A stretch of 19,692 nt of DNA from CAYJEO01 sp964369355 (GTDB taxonomy: Bacteria; Bacillota_I; Bacilli_A; RF39; UBA660). Numbering within the stretch: the stretch's first letter is position 1; every line of letters begins with the position of its first letter. The stretch spans positions 1-19,692 of the forward strand of contig CAYJEO010000014.1 of NCBI GenBank assembly GCA_964369355.1. The letters are read 5' to 3'. The notes under the pieces were generated by a model that ran no database searches, was not told the origin of the DNA, and worked only from the letters and a program-made list of their open reading frames with translations. Below, piece after piece: positions 5,342 through 12,328 of this stretch. Both the position numbers and the translations under genes were made by a program.

Positions 5342-5892
5342 TTTTCTTATGCTTATTTGCAATGATTGCAGCATTTTTATTAATGCTGGTATTAAATGGA
5401 ACTTTAAGAGTAATATTTGGAGTTATATTTTTATTATATGCTATATACTTTGCATATAAATTTTATAAACATAGACATAGTTTAAAAAGTTTATTTTTAA
5501 AAAGGGAAGATATTCCTTTAAATAAAAAAATAATACTAGATTCAATTAAAACTACTAACTTAGAATATGAAGAAGTTAAAATAGAAAATAGTTGTGCAAG
5601 TGTTATCATAAAAAATAAAAAAGGATTATTTGCCTATTATATGATTAATTTAGAAGGTCATTTAACTGGTAGTATGTATGACGAAGTATTAACTCTAAGA
5701 AAAGGTGAATATTCTAAAACGTTTAAAAAAGATACTTTATTATATATAGAAAACGATTTGAATAACTTGAATGTGAATAAAATAATAGTTTGTAAAAATA
5801 ATTTTGTTTTTGGGGTAACTAATTTTTATTATGCTAAAGTAATAAAATTAAAAGATGTAAATATGGACTATTTAAAAACTTTAAAAAATTAA
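5338..5892 (+). CDS. Membrane protein of unknown function
   Basis: The 184-residue protein has two N-terminal membrane helices (about 1-19 and 24-43) and a basic KFYKHRHSLK segment that should hold the remaining 140 residues in the cytosol. That part alternates strand and helix, with KIIVCKNNFVFGV near 148-160 and a closing VIKLKDVNMDYL. The shape is faintly like a NERD-type (nuclease-related) domain, but I see no clear catalytic set and do not claim it. Translation is coupled to pdp by the ATGA overlap. No terminator is obvious before rpoZ. Confidence 0.75.
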   Translation: MIFLCLFAMIAAFLLMLVLNGTLRVIFGVIFLLYAIYFAYKFYKHRHSLKSLFLKREDIPLNKKIILDSIKTTNLEYEEVKIENSCASVIIKNKKGLFAYYMINLEGHLTGSMYDEVLTLRKGEYSKTFKKDTLLYIENDLNNLNVNKIIVCKNNFVFGVTNFYYAKVIKLKDVNMDYLKTLKN

Positions 5893-5924
5893 TTGTCAAC
5901 TTATGTCAAAAAATAGTAAATCAC

Positions 5925-5953
5925 TTGATAAGCACATATATATAATATAAGAT
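5925..5953 (+). promoter_or_regulatory. Possible rpoZ promoter
   Basis: TTGATA (5925-5930), 17 bases and TAAGAT (5948-5953). A better -10 sequence (TATAAT at 5941-5946) is too close to this -35, so the exact -10 is unsure. Confidence 0.5.
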
Positions 5954-5975
5954 AAATATGAAGGGGAGTGAAAAC

Positions 5976-6170
5976 GTGATTTATCCATCAATTGACAAAT
6001 TATTAAATAAAATTGGATCTAAATATCTATTAGTAAATGTAGTAGCAAAAAGATCTAAACAAATGCAAAACACAAATCATTATCAATTAAGAGAAGAAGA
6101 GTATAATGCGAAAAAAAATATTGGTAAAGCTTTAGAAGAAGTGGCAAAAGACTTGGTACACATTGATTAG
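5976..6170 (+). CDS. rpoZ: RNA polymerase omega subunit
   Basis: The 64-residue product starts (GTG)IYPSIDKLLNKIGSKY, followed by LVNVVAKRSKQM and KNIGKALEEVAKDLV: the omega subunit, which helps assemble and stabilise RNA polymerase around beta-prime. The start is GTG at 5976, chosen because GGGGAG lies five to six bases upstream and because the family begins M-I-Y-P-S-I; the in-frame ATG at 5958 is on the wrong side of that ribosome site. It is not next to gmk, its usual neighbour in Bacilli. Its last codons form the left arm of its own terminator. Confidence 0.93.
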   Translation: MIYPSIDKLLNKIGSKYLLVNVVAKRSKQMQNTNHYQLREEEYNAKKNIGKALEEVAKDLVHID

Positions 6171-6183
6171 TATCAAGTTTTTT
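6151..6183 (+). terminator. Terminator overlapping the rpoZ 3' end
   Basis: ACTTGGTAC (6151-6159) pairs with GTATCAAGT (6170-6178) over 9 bp with one G-U, around a 10-base loop, followed by T to 6183. The stop codon lies in the stem-loop. Confidence 0.82.
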
Positions 6184-6184
6184 A

Positions 6185-6213
6185 TTTACAAACAAATGTT
6201 TGTGTGTTATAAT
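6185..6213 (+). promoter_or_regulatory. Sigma-A promoter of recX
   Basis: TTTACA (6185-6190), exactly 17 bases and a perfect TATAAT (6208-6213), 17 bases before the recX start. Confidence 0.85.
6188..6203. promoter_or_regulatory. LexA-like operator in the recX promoter
   Basis: ACAAACA-AA-TGTTTGT is a perfect 7-bp-arm palindrome covering the end of the -35 and the spacer. Its core AAC-N4-GTT is that of the Gram-positive LexA (DinR) box, CGAAC-N4-GTTCG, with the outer G and C changed to A and T. LexA itself is not in the window, so the assignment is by similarity and by the recombination function of the gene. Confidence 0.55.
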
Positions 6214-6230
6214 TTTTTTAGGTGATACTC

Positions 6231-7001
6231 ATGAATATAGAGAAAATAACTAAAATGAAAAATGGTAAATATAAATTAGTATTTGATAATCAAGAAAAAT
6301 TAGTAGTACATGATGATGTTATATTAAAAAATAATTTACTATTTAATAAAAAAGTAGATGATGATACTTTTGAAAAAATAAATTTAGATAATAGTTATTA
6401 TTTAATTTATAATAAATGTATTAAATTAATATCTACAAAAATAAGAAGTAAAGTGGAAATAGAACAATATTTAAATAAATTCGAGTTAGAATATAAGACA
6501 AAAGAAAAAATTATAAAAGATTTAAAACATAATAAATTTATCAATGATTTAAATTTTGCAAAAGCGTTTATATCAGATAAAATACATTTATCAAATGACG
6601 GACCCAACAAAATAAAAAAATCTTTATTAGAACATAAAATAGAAGAAGATATAATTAATGAATTATTAAATAATATAGATCAGGAAACTATTAATTTAAA
6701 AATAGAAAAATTAATAAATAAAAAAATTAAAAATACTAAACATTCTGAATATATTGTTAAACAAAAAATAAAGTCAGAATTATTCAATTTAGGCTATGAC
6801 CAATATATAGTAAATGAATATTTGAATAATATTAGTATTAGTTCGTCTGCATTAGAAAAAAATTATGATAGTTATTATAAAAAACTTAGTAAAAAATATA
6901 GTGATAAAGAATTAGTTTCTAAAATTAAAACAAAATTATATCAAAAAGGATTTAAAAGAGAAGAAATTGATAATATGGTACAAAAAAAGATGGAATATTA
7001 A
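6231..7001 (+). CDS. recX: RecX, modulator of RecA
   Basis: The 256-residue, lysine-rich protein is RecX, close to the 264 residues in B. subtilis. After an N-terminal beta segment (ITKMKNGKYKLVFD) it is built of repeated three-helix modules: one around LISTKIRSKVEIEQYLNKF, another with DLNFAKAFISDKI and GPNKIKKSLLEHKI, and a third ending KIKTKLYQKGFKREEIDNM. RecX binds RecA filaments and controls strand exchange in the cytosol. The start is ATG 6231 with AGGTG upstream; the GTG nine bases earlier is that ribosome site itself. The promoter carries a LexA-like palindrome, which would place the gene under SOS control. recA is not adjacent. Confidence 0.88.
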   Translation: MNIEKITKMKNGKYKLVFDNQEKLVVHDDVILKNNLLFNKKVDDDTFEKINLDNSYYLIYNKCIKLISTKIRSKVEIEQYLNKFELEYKTKEKIIKDLKHNKFINDLNFAKAFISDKIHLSNDGPNKIKKSLLEHKIEEDIINELLNNIDQETINLKIEKLINKKIKNTKHSEYIVKQKIKSELFNLGYDQYIVNEYLNNISISSSALEKNYDSYYKKLSKKYSDKELVSKIKTKLYQKGFKREEIDNMVQKKMEY

Positions 7002-7011
7002 TCCATCTTTT
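6982..7011. terminator. Bidirectional terminator between recX and prsA
   Basis: AAAGATGGA (6986-6994) and TCCATCTTT (7002-7010) form a 9-bp stem with a 7-base loop. On the minus strand it is followed by seven T, on the plus strand by TTTTAT. It overlaps the end of recX and lies three bases past the prsA stop. Confidence 0.85.
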
Positions 7012-7014
7012 ATA

Positions 7015-7980
7015 TTACTCAATATTAGAAATTATTGAATCATAGTTATTATTTAAAACTGAATCATAAATTTCAAAACCATAAGATTTTCTAATTTCAT
7101 CCCAAGTTTTTTCATAAATTGAAGTTTCACTCATTTTTTCTTCAACTATTAAATCCATAACTTCATTTTTAATATCTTCTAAAGCAGGTTTTTCTTCATG
7201 ACTATCTTTTATAATAATGTGATAACCAAATTCAGATTTTACTGCTGTAGTAGTGTATTCACCAATTTCTAAAGCTAATGATGCGTCCCAGAATTCTGTA
7301 ACCATATCACCTTTAGTAAAGTCTGCAATAACTCCACCAGTTTCTTTAGAACCAGTATCATCAGAGTTTACTTTAGCTAATTCTGAGAAGTCAGCACCTT
7401 CATTTAATTGTGCAATTAAATTATTTGCTTCAGTTAAAGCATTAGCTTCTGCTGTTGCAATTTGTTCTGTAGTCATATCATCAGTAACCTCTGGTGCAAT
7501 TAAAATATGTCTAACAGATAAATCACCATAAACTTCATCGTTATAATAATCATTTATCTCATCATCACTTAAATTTTCTTTTAAGAATTTTTCAACAGTT
7601 AATGTTTTTAAATAATCGTTTTTAACATATTCAACATAATCATCTTCAGAAGCAAAACCACTATCGATTAATGCTTGAGCGAAATCTTGTCCTGATTGTT
7701 CATAACTAAATTTAATTGATTCTAAATTATTTAAAGCATATTGTTGTGCTTCTGTTTGATCTTCAATTTCTATATTTGAAATTTCTGAATCAATCATATC
7801 GATTAAAACGCTAATACCAATATTTCCTTTTAATTCTTCATATAATTGTTCTGCTGTAACGTCTACACCTTCTATTTTAGCTACAACTTCTTTTCCATCT
7901 TCTAATTTTGGAATTTCTTGACATCCTGTAAGTAATAAAGTACAAGACGCTAATACTAATAATAAATATTTCTTTTTCAT
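7015..7980 (-). CDS. prsA: PrsA-type foldase lipoprotein (peptidyl-prolyl isomerase)
   Basis: The 321-residue protein has a lipoprotein signal (MKKKYLLLVL to LLTGC) with lipidated Cys20. A helical SurA-like N-terminal domain covers about residues 35-150. A parvulin domain covers about 155-258, opening VRHILIAPE and holding GADFSELAKVNSDD, ETGGVIADF and EFGYHIIIK. A helical tail follows. PrsA sits on the outer face of the membrane and helps exported proteins, including PBPs, fold after Sec transport; this fits the envelope genes downstream. Ribosome site AAGGAG is seven bases from the ATG. It is monocistronic, with a clear promoter and a shared terminator. The parvulin assignment is solid; which exported proteins depend on it is unknown. 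Confidence 0.95.
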   Translation of the reverse strand: MKKKYLLLVLASCTLLLTGCQEIPKLEDGKEVVAKIEGVDVTAEQLYEELKGNIGISVLIDMIDSEISNIEIEDQTEAQQYALNNLESIKFSYEQSGQDFAQALIDSGFASEDDYVEYVKNDYLKTLTVEKFLKENLSDDEINDYYNDEVYGDLSVRHILIAPEVTDDMTTEQIATAEANALTEANNLIAQLNEGADFSELAKVNSDDTGSKETGGVIADFTKGDMVTEFWDASLALEIGEYTTTAVKSEFGYHIIIKDSHEEKPALEDIKNEVMDLIVEEKMSETSIYEKTWDEIRKSYGFEIYDSVLNNNYDSIISNIE

Positions 7981-8010
7981 AATTTTCTCCTTCTTAGTGT
8001 TACAAGTAAT

Positions 8011-8039
8011 ATCTTATCAAAAATATAAAAAAAATACAA
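8011..8039 (-). promoter_or_regulatory. Sigma-A promoter of prsA
   Basis: On the minus strand TTGTAT (8034-8039), 17 bases and TAAGAT (8011-8016), the latter preceded by TGA. Confidence 0.65.
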
Positions 8040-8058
8040 TAAATATGCCAAACTATTC

Positions 8059-8085
8059 ACATAAATTTCATTTTTCCATAGAATA
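8059..8085 (+). promoter_or_regulatory. Sigma-K-like promoter of the tiny membrane genes
   Basis: CATAGAATA (8077-8085) fits the sigma-K -10 consensus CATAnnnTA exactly, and AC (8059-8060), its short -35, is 16 bases upstream. The -10 also differs by one base from the sigma-E form, but no sigma-E -35 stands at the proper distance. No sigma-A promoter is evident for these genes. Confidence 0.55.
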
Positions 8086-8117
8086 ATGTGAAAGATAAAA
8101 AAAGGAGGAATGGTTTT

Positions 8118-8201
8118 ATGAATAACACAGGAGTATCAGGAGCTGCAATCGTTTTAGTATTATTTATTCTTTTAATCATCATACTTGGGGCATACGTTTA
8201 G
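8118..8201 (+). CDS. YjcZ-type tiny sporulation membrane protein (27 aa)
   Basis: A 27-residue frame begins MNNTGVSGAAIVLVLF and continues ILLIIILGAYV before TAG. A short polar, Gly-rich head, a single hydrophobic helix with the LVLFILLIII core and a Gly-Ala-Tyr end are the hallmarks of the YjcZ family of tiny transmembrane proteins, which includes SscA, needed for spore assembly in B. subtilis. AAGGAGG nine bases before the ATG is a near-perfect ribosome site, which strongly argues that this very short frame is translated. A sigma-K-like promoter lies upstream and a second gene of the same kind follows after 25 bases. It is short enough to be missed by default gene callers. Confidence 0.85.
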   Translation: MNNTGVSGAAIVLVLFILLIIILGAYV

Positions 8202-8226
8202 GCCTTAAAGATTGGAGGTATATATT

Positions 8227-8322
8227 ATGTGTCCAGAAAAACACGAAAATAATATAGGGTATGTAATATTAATAGTATTATATATCTTGCTTGCCATAAT
8301 ACTTGGCGCAGCATTTTGCTAA
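8227..8322 (+). CDS. Second tiny YjcZ-like membrane protein (31 aa)
   Basis: A 31-residue frame starts MCPEKHENNIGYVILIVLY and ends ILLAIILGAAFC before TAA. It keeps the VLYILLAIILGAA core of the first protein but has a charged head with His and a Cys near each end (Cys2 and Cys31). GGAGG lies eight bases upstream. It is clearly a paralogue of the preceding gene and shares its transcript, which ends at the terminator touching its stop codon. The paired Cys could form intermolecular disulfides in the spore envelope; that is speculation. Confidence 0.8.
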   Translation: MCPEKHENNIGYVILIVLYILLAIILGAAFC

Positions 8323-8346
8323 AAGAGAAGAATATTCTCTTTTTTT
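8321..8346 (+). terminator. Terminator of the tiny membrane gene pair
   Basis: AAAGAGAA, loop GAATA and TTCTCTTT form an 8-bp stem running into T up to 8346; it overlaps the TAA of the second gene. It separates this unit from mraZ. Confidence 0.88.
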
Positions 8347-8376
8347 GTCAAAAGGTGTAAAAGAAGACAAAAAGTA

Positions 8377-8405
8377 TTTACAAAGTATAATAAAAAGAGT
8401 AAAAT
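8377..8405 (+). promoter_or_regulatory. Promoter of the mraZ operon
   Basis: TTTACA (8377-8382), 17 bases and TAAAAT (8400-8405). An alternative -10, TATAAT at 8386-8391, has only AAGACA as a possible -35. The chosen pair places the start of transcription just inside the MraZ boxes. Confidence 0.65.
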
Positions 8406-8406
8406 A

Positions 8407-8440
8407 GTGGTTGATAGTGGTAATTTGTGGAGATAAGTGG
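8407..8440 (+). promoter_or_regulatory. MraZ operator: four GTGG boxes at 10-base steps
   Basis: GTGG occurs at 8407, 8417, 8427 and 8437, each followed by six variable bases. Tandem GTGG/TGGG-type boxes at one helical turn are the known binding pattern of MraZ, the repressor encoded next, so the operon should be autoregulated. The last box runs into the mraZ ribosome site (GGGTG), so binding would also affect the leader region. Confidence 0.88.
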
Positions 8441-8448
8441 GTGATTAT

Positions 8449-8877
8449 ATGTTAATGGGAGAATATCATCATACAATTGATGACAAAGGAAGATTAACAA
8501 TTCCATCAAAGATTCGTTTATCTTTAGGAGAAGAAGCAGTACTTACTAGAGGGTTAGATAATTGCTTGTTTGTATATCCAAAAGATGAGTTTAAGAATAT
8601 TATTGAGAAATATAAGCAACTTCCAAATACGAAAGATGCTAGAAATTTCATGCGCTTCTTTTTATCAGGAGCAGCTGAAATAACATTTGATAAACAAGGA
8701 AGAATAAATATATCCAATCCATTAATTACTTATGCAGGATTAAAAAAAGACTGTATTATCATCGGTGTAAATGATCATTTAGAAATATGGGATCAATTAA
8801 GCTGGCAAGAATTTATTAAATCAAATGAAGATAGTATATCAGATATCACTGATAAATTGTTTGAAAATTATATTTAG
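8449..8877 (+). CDS. mraZ: Transcriptional regulator MraZ
   Basis: The 142-residue protein has the two half-domains of MraZ, each with a DxxGR DNA-binding loop: DDKGRLTIP at 11-19 and DKQGRINIS at 81-89. MraZ forms a ring that reads tandem repeats upstream of the division and cell wall (dcw) cluster, and four such boxes stand directly before this gene. I start at ATG 8449 (MLMGEYHHTID), matching the family's M-F-M-G-E-Y beginning and the GGGTG site. The frame opens 12 bases earlier at a GTG that belongs to the fourth operator box. It is the first gene of a four-gene operon. Confidence 0.96.
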   Translation: MLMGEYHHTIDDKGRLTIPSKIRLSLGEEAVLTRGLDNCLFVYPKDEFKNIIEKYKQLPNTKDARNFMRFFLSGAAEITFDKQGRINISNPLITYAGLKKDCIIIGVNDHLEIWDQLSWQEFIKSNEDSISDITDKLFENYI

Positions 8878-8886
8878 GGTGATGTT

Positions 8887-9804
8887 ATGCATATAAGTGT
8901 ATTATTAGAAGAATCAATAAAATATTTAAATTTAAAAGAAAATAGCACTATAGTAGATTGTACTTTAGGATATGCTGGTCATAGTAGTCATATATTAAAG
9001 GAAATTAAAAAGGGGTTTTTATTCGCCTTTGACCAAGATATCAATGCAATCAATCACAGTACTAAAGTTTTAGAAAATATTGGAAGTAATTTTGAAATAA
9101 TAAAATCTAACTTTGTTTTTCTAAAAGAAGAATTAAATAATAGAAATATTGAAAAAGTAAATGGCATTTTATTTGATTTAGGAGTATCGAGTCCACAACT
9201 TGATCAAGGAGATAGAGGATTTAGCTTCCATCAAGATGCAAAATTAGATATGAGAATGAATCAAGATGCGACATTATCTGCGTATGAAGTAGTTAATAAT
9301 TATACTTATAATGAATTAGTAAATATTTTTTATAAATATGGAGAAGAAAAATATTCAACAAGTATTGCAAGAAATATTGAAAAACAAAGAGCAATAAAAC
9401 CAATTGAAACAACTTTAGAATTAGTAGAAATTATAAAGGTTTCTGTACCAGAAAAATATAGAAGAGAAAAACATCCAGCAAGAAAAATATTTCAAGCGAT
9501 TAGAATAGAAGTAAATGATGAATTAAATGTATGTGAAAGTGCTATGAAGCAAGCCTTAGATATGCTTGATATAAATGGTAGACTATGCGTAATAACATTC
9601 CATTCATTAGAAGATAAAATAGTTAAAAGAATGTTTAATGAAGTTAGTAGTGTAGATAAGACACTTTCTAAACTGCCGGTAATACCAGAAGAGTATTTAC
9701 CAAAGTTTAAAGTAGTGGCAAATATATCTCCAAGCGATACAGAATTAGACGAAAACAATAGAGCTAGAAGTTCTAGATTAAGGGTTATTGAAAGAATAAG
9801 ATAA
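8887..9804 (+). CDS. rsmH: 16S rRNA (cytosine1402-N4)-methyltransferase RsmH (MraW)
   Basis: The 305-residue protein methylates N4 of C1402 in the decoding centre of 16S rRNA using S-adenosylmethionine. The SAM-binding loop is VDCTLGYAGHSSHIL (about 23-37). Conserved FDLGVSSPQLDQGDRGFSF, MRMNQ, PARKIFQAIRIEVNDEL and ITFHSLEDKIVK follow in the usual order, and it ends NNRARSSRLRVIER. AGGGTG precedes the ATG, nine bases after the mraZ stop. Its position second in the dcw cluster is universal. Confidence 0.97.
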   Translation: MHISVLLEESIKYLNLKENSTIVDCTLGYAGHSSHILKEIKKGFLFAFDQDINAINHSTKVLENIGSNFEIIKSNFVFLKEELNNRNIEKVNGILFDLGVSSPQLDQGDRGFSFHQDAKLDMRMNQDATLSAYEVVNNYTYNELVNIFYKYGEEKYSTSIARNIEKQRAIKPIETTLELVEIIKVSVPEKYRREKHPARKIFQAIRIEVNDELNVCESAMKQALDMLDINGRLCVITFHSLEDKIVKRMFNEVSSVDKTLSKLPVIPEEYLPKFKVVANISPSDTELDENNRARSSRLRVIERIR

Positions 9805-9818
9805 AAAGAGGGTATCAT

Positions 9819-10112
9819 ATGAAAATTAAAGACAATAAAATCAAATTATCAAGAATAGAAAAAAAATTGTATAGTTGTGCATTTTTTAGTGTGTTGTGCT
9901 CTATAGTTTTACAAATATTTTTTGGAGCAAATGTCGGTAATTTAAGTTTGACTGTCGAAAAATTAAAATATGAAATAACTACTCAAGAAAAAGAAAATGA
10001 AAGTTTAGTTATGAAAGTAAATGAAATAACAGCATTTTCTAACGTAAAAGAGGTTGTAAAAGATTTAGGTTTATCTTATAATAGTGATAGTATAATAAAT
10101 ATTGCTAAGTAG
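9819..10112 (+). CDS. ftsL: FtsL-like cell division protein
   Basis: A 97-residue bitopic protein with a basic cytosolic head (MKIKDNKIKLSRIEKK), one membrane helix (about 18-36) and an outside coiled coil (about 41-72) ending in a conserved-looking VKDLGLSYN. These features and its place between rsmH and a class B PBP identify FtsL, which joins DivIB and DivIC to activate septal peptidoglycan synthesis. Sequence identity in this family is always low, so the call rests on topology and position. Ribosome site GAGGG is upstream; the stop precedes the next ATG by ten bases. Confidence 0.82.
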   Translation: MKIKDNKIKLSRIEKKLYSCAFFSVLCSIVLQIFFGANVGNLSLTVEKLKYEITTQEKENESLVMKVNEITAFSNVKEVVKDLGLSYNSDSIINIAK

Positions 10113-10122
10113 AGGTGAAAAA

Positions 10123-12258
10123 ATGAAAAGAAATAAGAAGAAGACTTTTAACTTTCAAAATATGGTCTTTGCTGTATTTCTTTTTTGTTTTGCAATTTTA
10201 TTTTTAATGATGTCTTATCTATCGTTGTCACCTAGTGTTTATGGAATAAATATGGATGAATTTGCAGCTAATAGAAACACATATAAAACAGAATTAGAAG
10301 CTTCAAGAGGAACAATATATGATTCTGAAAATAATATATTAGCTCAAAATATGAGTTCGTATACAGTAATAGCATATTTATCAGACACAAGAACAGGATC
10401 TTCATCAACTCCTAAACATGTTATTGATAAAGAAGGTACTGCAAAAGCATTAGCTCCAATTATAAATATGAGTGAAGAAGATATATTGGCTTTATTAAAT
10501 AGAGAAGTATACCAAGTAGAGTTAGGTCCTGGTGGAAGAGGAATTTCGGAATTAGTAAAAGCTGAAATAGAAGCCTTAAATTTACCAGGAATTGATTTTA
10601 TTGAAAGCTATATAAGAAAATATCCAAATGGAGATTTTGCTTCATATATAATCGGTTATGCCAAAACAGATGATGAAGATGAAATAACTGGAGAACTTGG
10701 AATAGAATCAATTTATGATGATTTATTAAAAGGGACCGATGGTTATTTAGAATATCAGCGTGATAGATTTGGATATAAAATACCTGATACGGATGAAACT
10801 AGAGTTGAAGCAGTAGATGGAGCCGATATTTATTTAACAATTGATGCAAATATTCAAAGGTTTTTAGAAACAACAGTAAAAGAAACAGCAGAAACTTCGG
10901 CATCAGAGTGGATGCAAATAGCTGTTATGGATGCAAAAACAGGAGAAATTTTAGGATCTTCTACATCTCCATCATTTGATCCAAATATAAGAGATATAAC
11001 AAATTATGAAAATCCATTAATTTCATTTGTTTATGAACCAGGTTCTGTTATGAAAACATATACTTATATGTGTGCAATTGAAGCCGGAGTTTATGATGGT
11101 TCTTACACATTTTTATCTGGGTCAATAGATATTTATGATGATACTATAAGTGACTGGAATGGAAAAGGATTTGGAACTATAACTTTAGATAAGGGTTTTG
11201 AATATTCATCCAATGTAGCAATTGCTAAAATAATGGATGAAATGTTATCAAAAGAACAATTAAGAGAGTGTTTAGAAGATTATGGATTCGGTGAACAAAC
11301 TGGAATAGATTTACCTAGAGAATTAAGCGGAGTAATTAATTTTACTTATCCTATAGAAGTAGCAGCAGCAGGATACGGTCAAGGTATAACAACAACTGCC
11401 ATACAGCAAATGCAAGCCTTAACTATTTTAGCAAATGATGGTCATATGATAACACCTTCTGTTGTAGATAAAATAGTAGATCCAAATACAGGAGAAATTA
11501 TATTTCAAAATGAAATTGAAATATCGGAAAAATTAGTCAAAGATAGTACAGTGGCACAAGTAAATCAATTACTATATAATACAGTTAATAATACAGATTC
11601 ATGGACAACAGGTAAATATTATGCAATTGATGGATATGACATTATAGGTAAAACTGGAACAGCACAAATATTTGATCCTAGCACTGGTAAATATATGTCT
11701 GGTGCAAATGATCATATATATTCATTTGCTGGTATGTTTCCAGCAGAAGATCCTGAAATCATTATATACGCAGCAATGAAAAGACCTGCAAATGGAGCAT
11801 CTTCTTTATCTCCTGCAGTAAAAGAAGTAATAGAAAATATAGCTACATATACAAATATGTATAAAGAACAAACAGAAGCAGAAGCACTACCTATTGTAAC
11901 GTTAGAAAGCTATACATCAAAAAGTATGTTAGAAGTTAAAACAGTTTTAGAAAACAATGGTATTAATGTGACAGTAATTGGAGATGGTGATAAAATAATA
12001 GATCAATATCCAACTGTGAATACGCAAGTTTTAAAAGGTGATAGAGTAATATTAATAACTAATGGGCAAACTATTTCAATGCCTAATATAGTAGGATGGT
12101 CTAAAAATGATGCAACGACACTTTTAGACATGTTGAAATTAGACTATACTATAGATGGATTTGGATATGTCGAATCACAAAGCATATTACCAAATACCTT
12201 AATAGTTGAAAATATGAAAGTAACTGTTACCTTAAAAGATAAATATGGAATAAATTAA
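10123..12258 (+). CDS. Class B penicillin-binding protein with PASTA domains (FtsI/SpoVD type)
   Basis: The 711-residue transpeptidase has a cytosolic basic head and a membrane helix at about 14-36. A dimerisation/pedestal region starts ASRGTIYDSENNILAQN. The catalytic domain has Ser308-x-x-Lys311 (SVMK), the SxN triad SSN at 362-364 and KTGT at 510-513. Two PASTA domains close it (about 590-648 and 649-707). It cross-links septal peptidoglycan outside the membrane. I start at ATG 10123 behind AGGTG; the frame opens 21 bases earlier inside ftsL. With only one such gene here, it may be the vegetative PBP2B, the spore-specific SpoVD, or serve both; the two types differ little and sequence alone cannot decide. 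A terminator follows directly, so no mraY or murD is co-transcribed. Confidence 0.94.
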   Translation: MKRNKKKTFNFQNMVFAVFLFCFAILFLMMSYLSLSPSVYGINMDEFAANRNTYKTELEASRGTIYDSENNILAQNMSSYTVIAYLSDTRTGSSSTPKHVIDKEGTAKALAPIINMSEEDILALLNREVYQVELGPGGRGISELVKAEIEALNLPGIDFIESYIRKYPNGDFASYIIGYAKTDDEDEITGELGIESIYDDLLKGTDGYLEYQRDRFGYKIPDTDETRVEAVDGADIYLTIDANIQRFLETTVKETAETSASEWMQIAVMDAKTGEILGSSTSPSFDPNIRDITNYENPLISFVYEPGSVMKTYTYMCAIEAGVYDGSYTFLSGSIDIYDDTISDWNGKGFGTITLDKGFEYSSNVAIAKIMDEMLSKEQLRECLEDYGFGEQTGIDLPRELSGVINFTYPIEVAAAGYGQGITTTAIQQMQALTILANDGHMITPSVVDKIVDPNTGEIIFQNEIEISEKLVKDSTVAQVNQLLYNTVNNTDSWTTGKYYAIDGYDIIGKTGTAQIFDPSTGKYMSGANDHIYSFAGMFPAEDPEIIIYAAMKRPANGASSLSPAVKEVIENIATYTNMYKEQTEAEALPIVTLESYTSKSMLEVKTVLENNGINVTVIGDGDKIIDQYPTVNTQVLKGDRVILITNGQTISMPNIVGWSKNDATTLLDMLKLDYTIDGFGYVESQSILPNTLIVENMKVTVTLKDKYGIN

Positions 12259-12281
12259 AGTATCAAAAGATACTTTTTTTT
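12257..12281 (+). terminator. Terminator closing the mraZ operon
   Basis: AAGTATC, loop AAAA and GATACTT form a 7-bp stem followed by T to 12281; it overlaps the TAA of the PBP gene. Confidence 0.88.
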
Positions 12282-12310
12282 GTCAATTTTTCTAAACTAT
12301 TGCATAAATT
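12282..12310 (+). promoter_or_regulatory. Possible sigma-E-type promoter of cotE
   Basis: CATAAATT (12303-12310) differs by one base from the sigma-E -10 CATACAnT, and GTCAATT (12282-12288) matches five of seven bases of the -35 at a 14-base spacing. The predicted leader is short, barely containing the GAGGAG site. No sigma-A pair is visible between the preceding terminator and the gene. Confidence 0.38.
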
Positions 12311-12328
12311 AAATTGAGGAGTGATTAT

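Noticed and set aside
5339..5892. Mollicutes code 4 (TGA read as Trp) joining pdp to the next frame
   Set aside because: Reading through TGA adds only a short tail before TAA; Trp is TGG in all genes, and pdp already ends at family length.
7253..7531. 92-codon plus-strand frame inside prsA
   Set aside because: It is antisense to a well-conserved parvulin domain and has no ribosome site; a shadow of the real gene. The same applies to minus-strand frames inside rsmH (9492-9818), mraZ (8469-8717), recX (6407-6610), cdsA (14945-15136), the permease (17944-18168), sufU (2475-2690) and across 3580-3819.
10102..10122. PBP start seven codons upstream, inside ftsL
   Set aside because: No ribosome site stands before it, while AGGTG lies at the right distance from ATG 10123.
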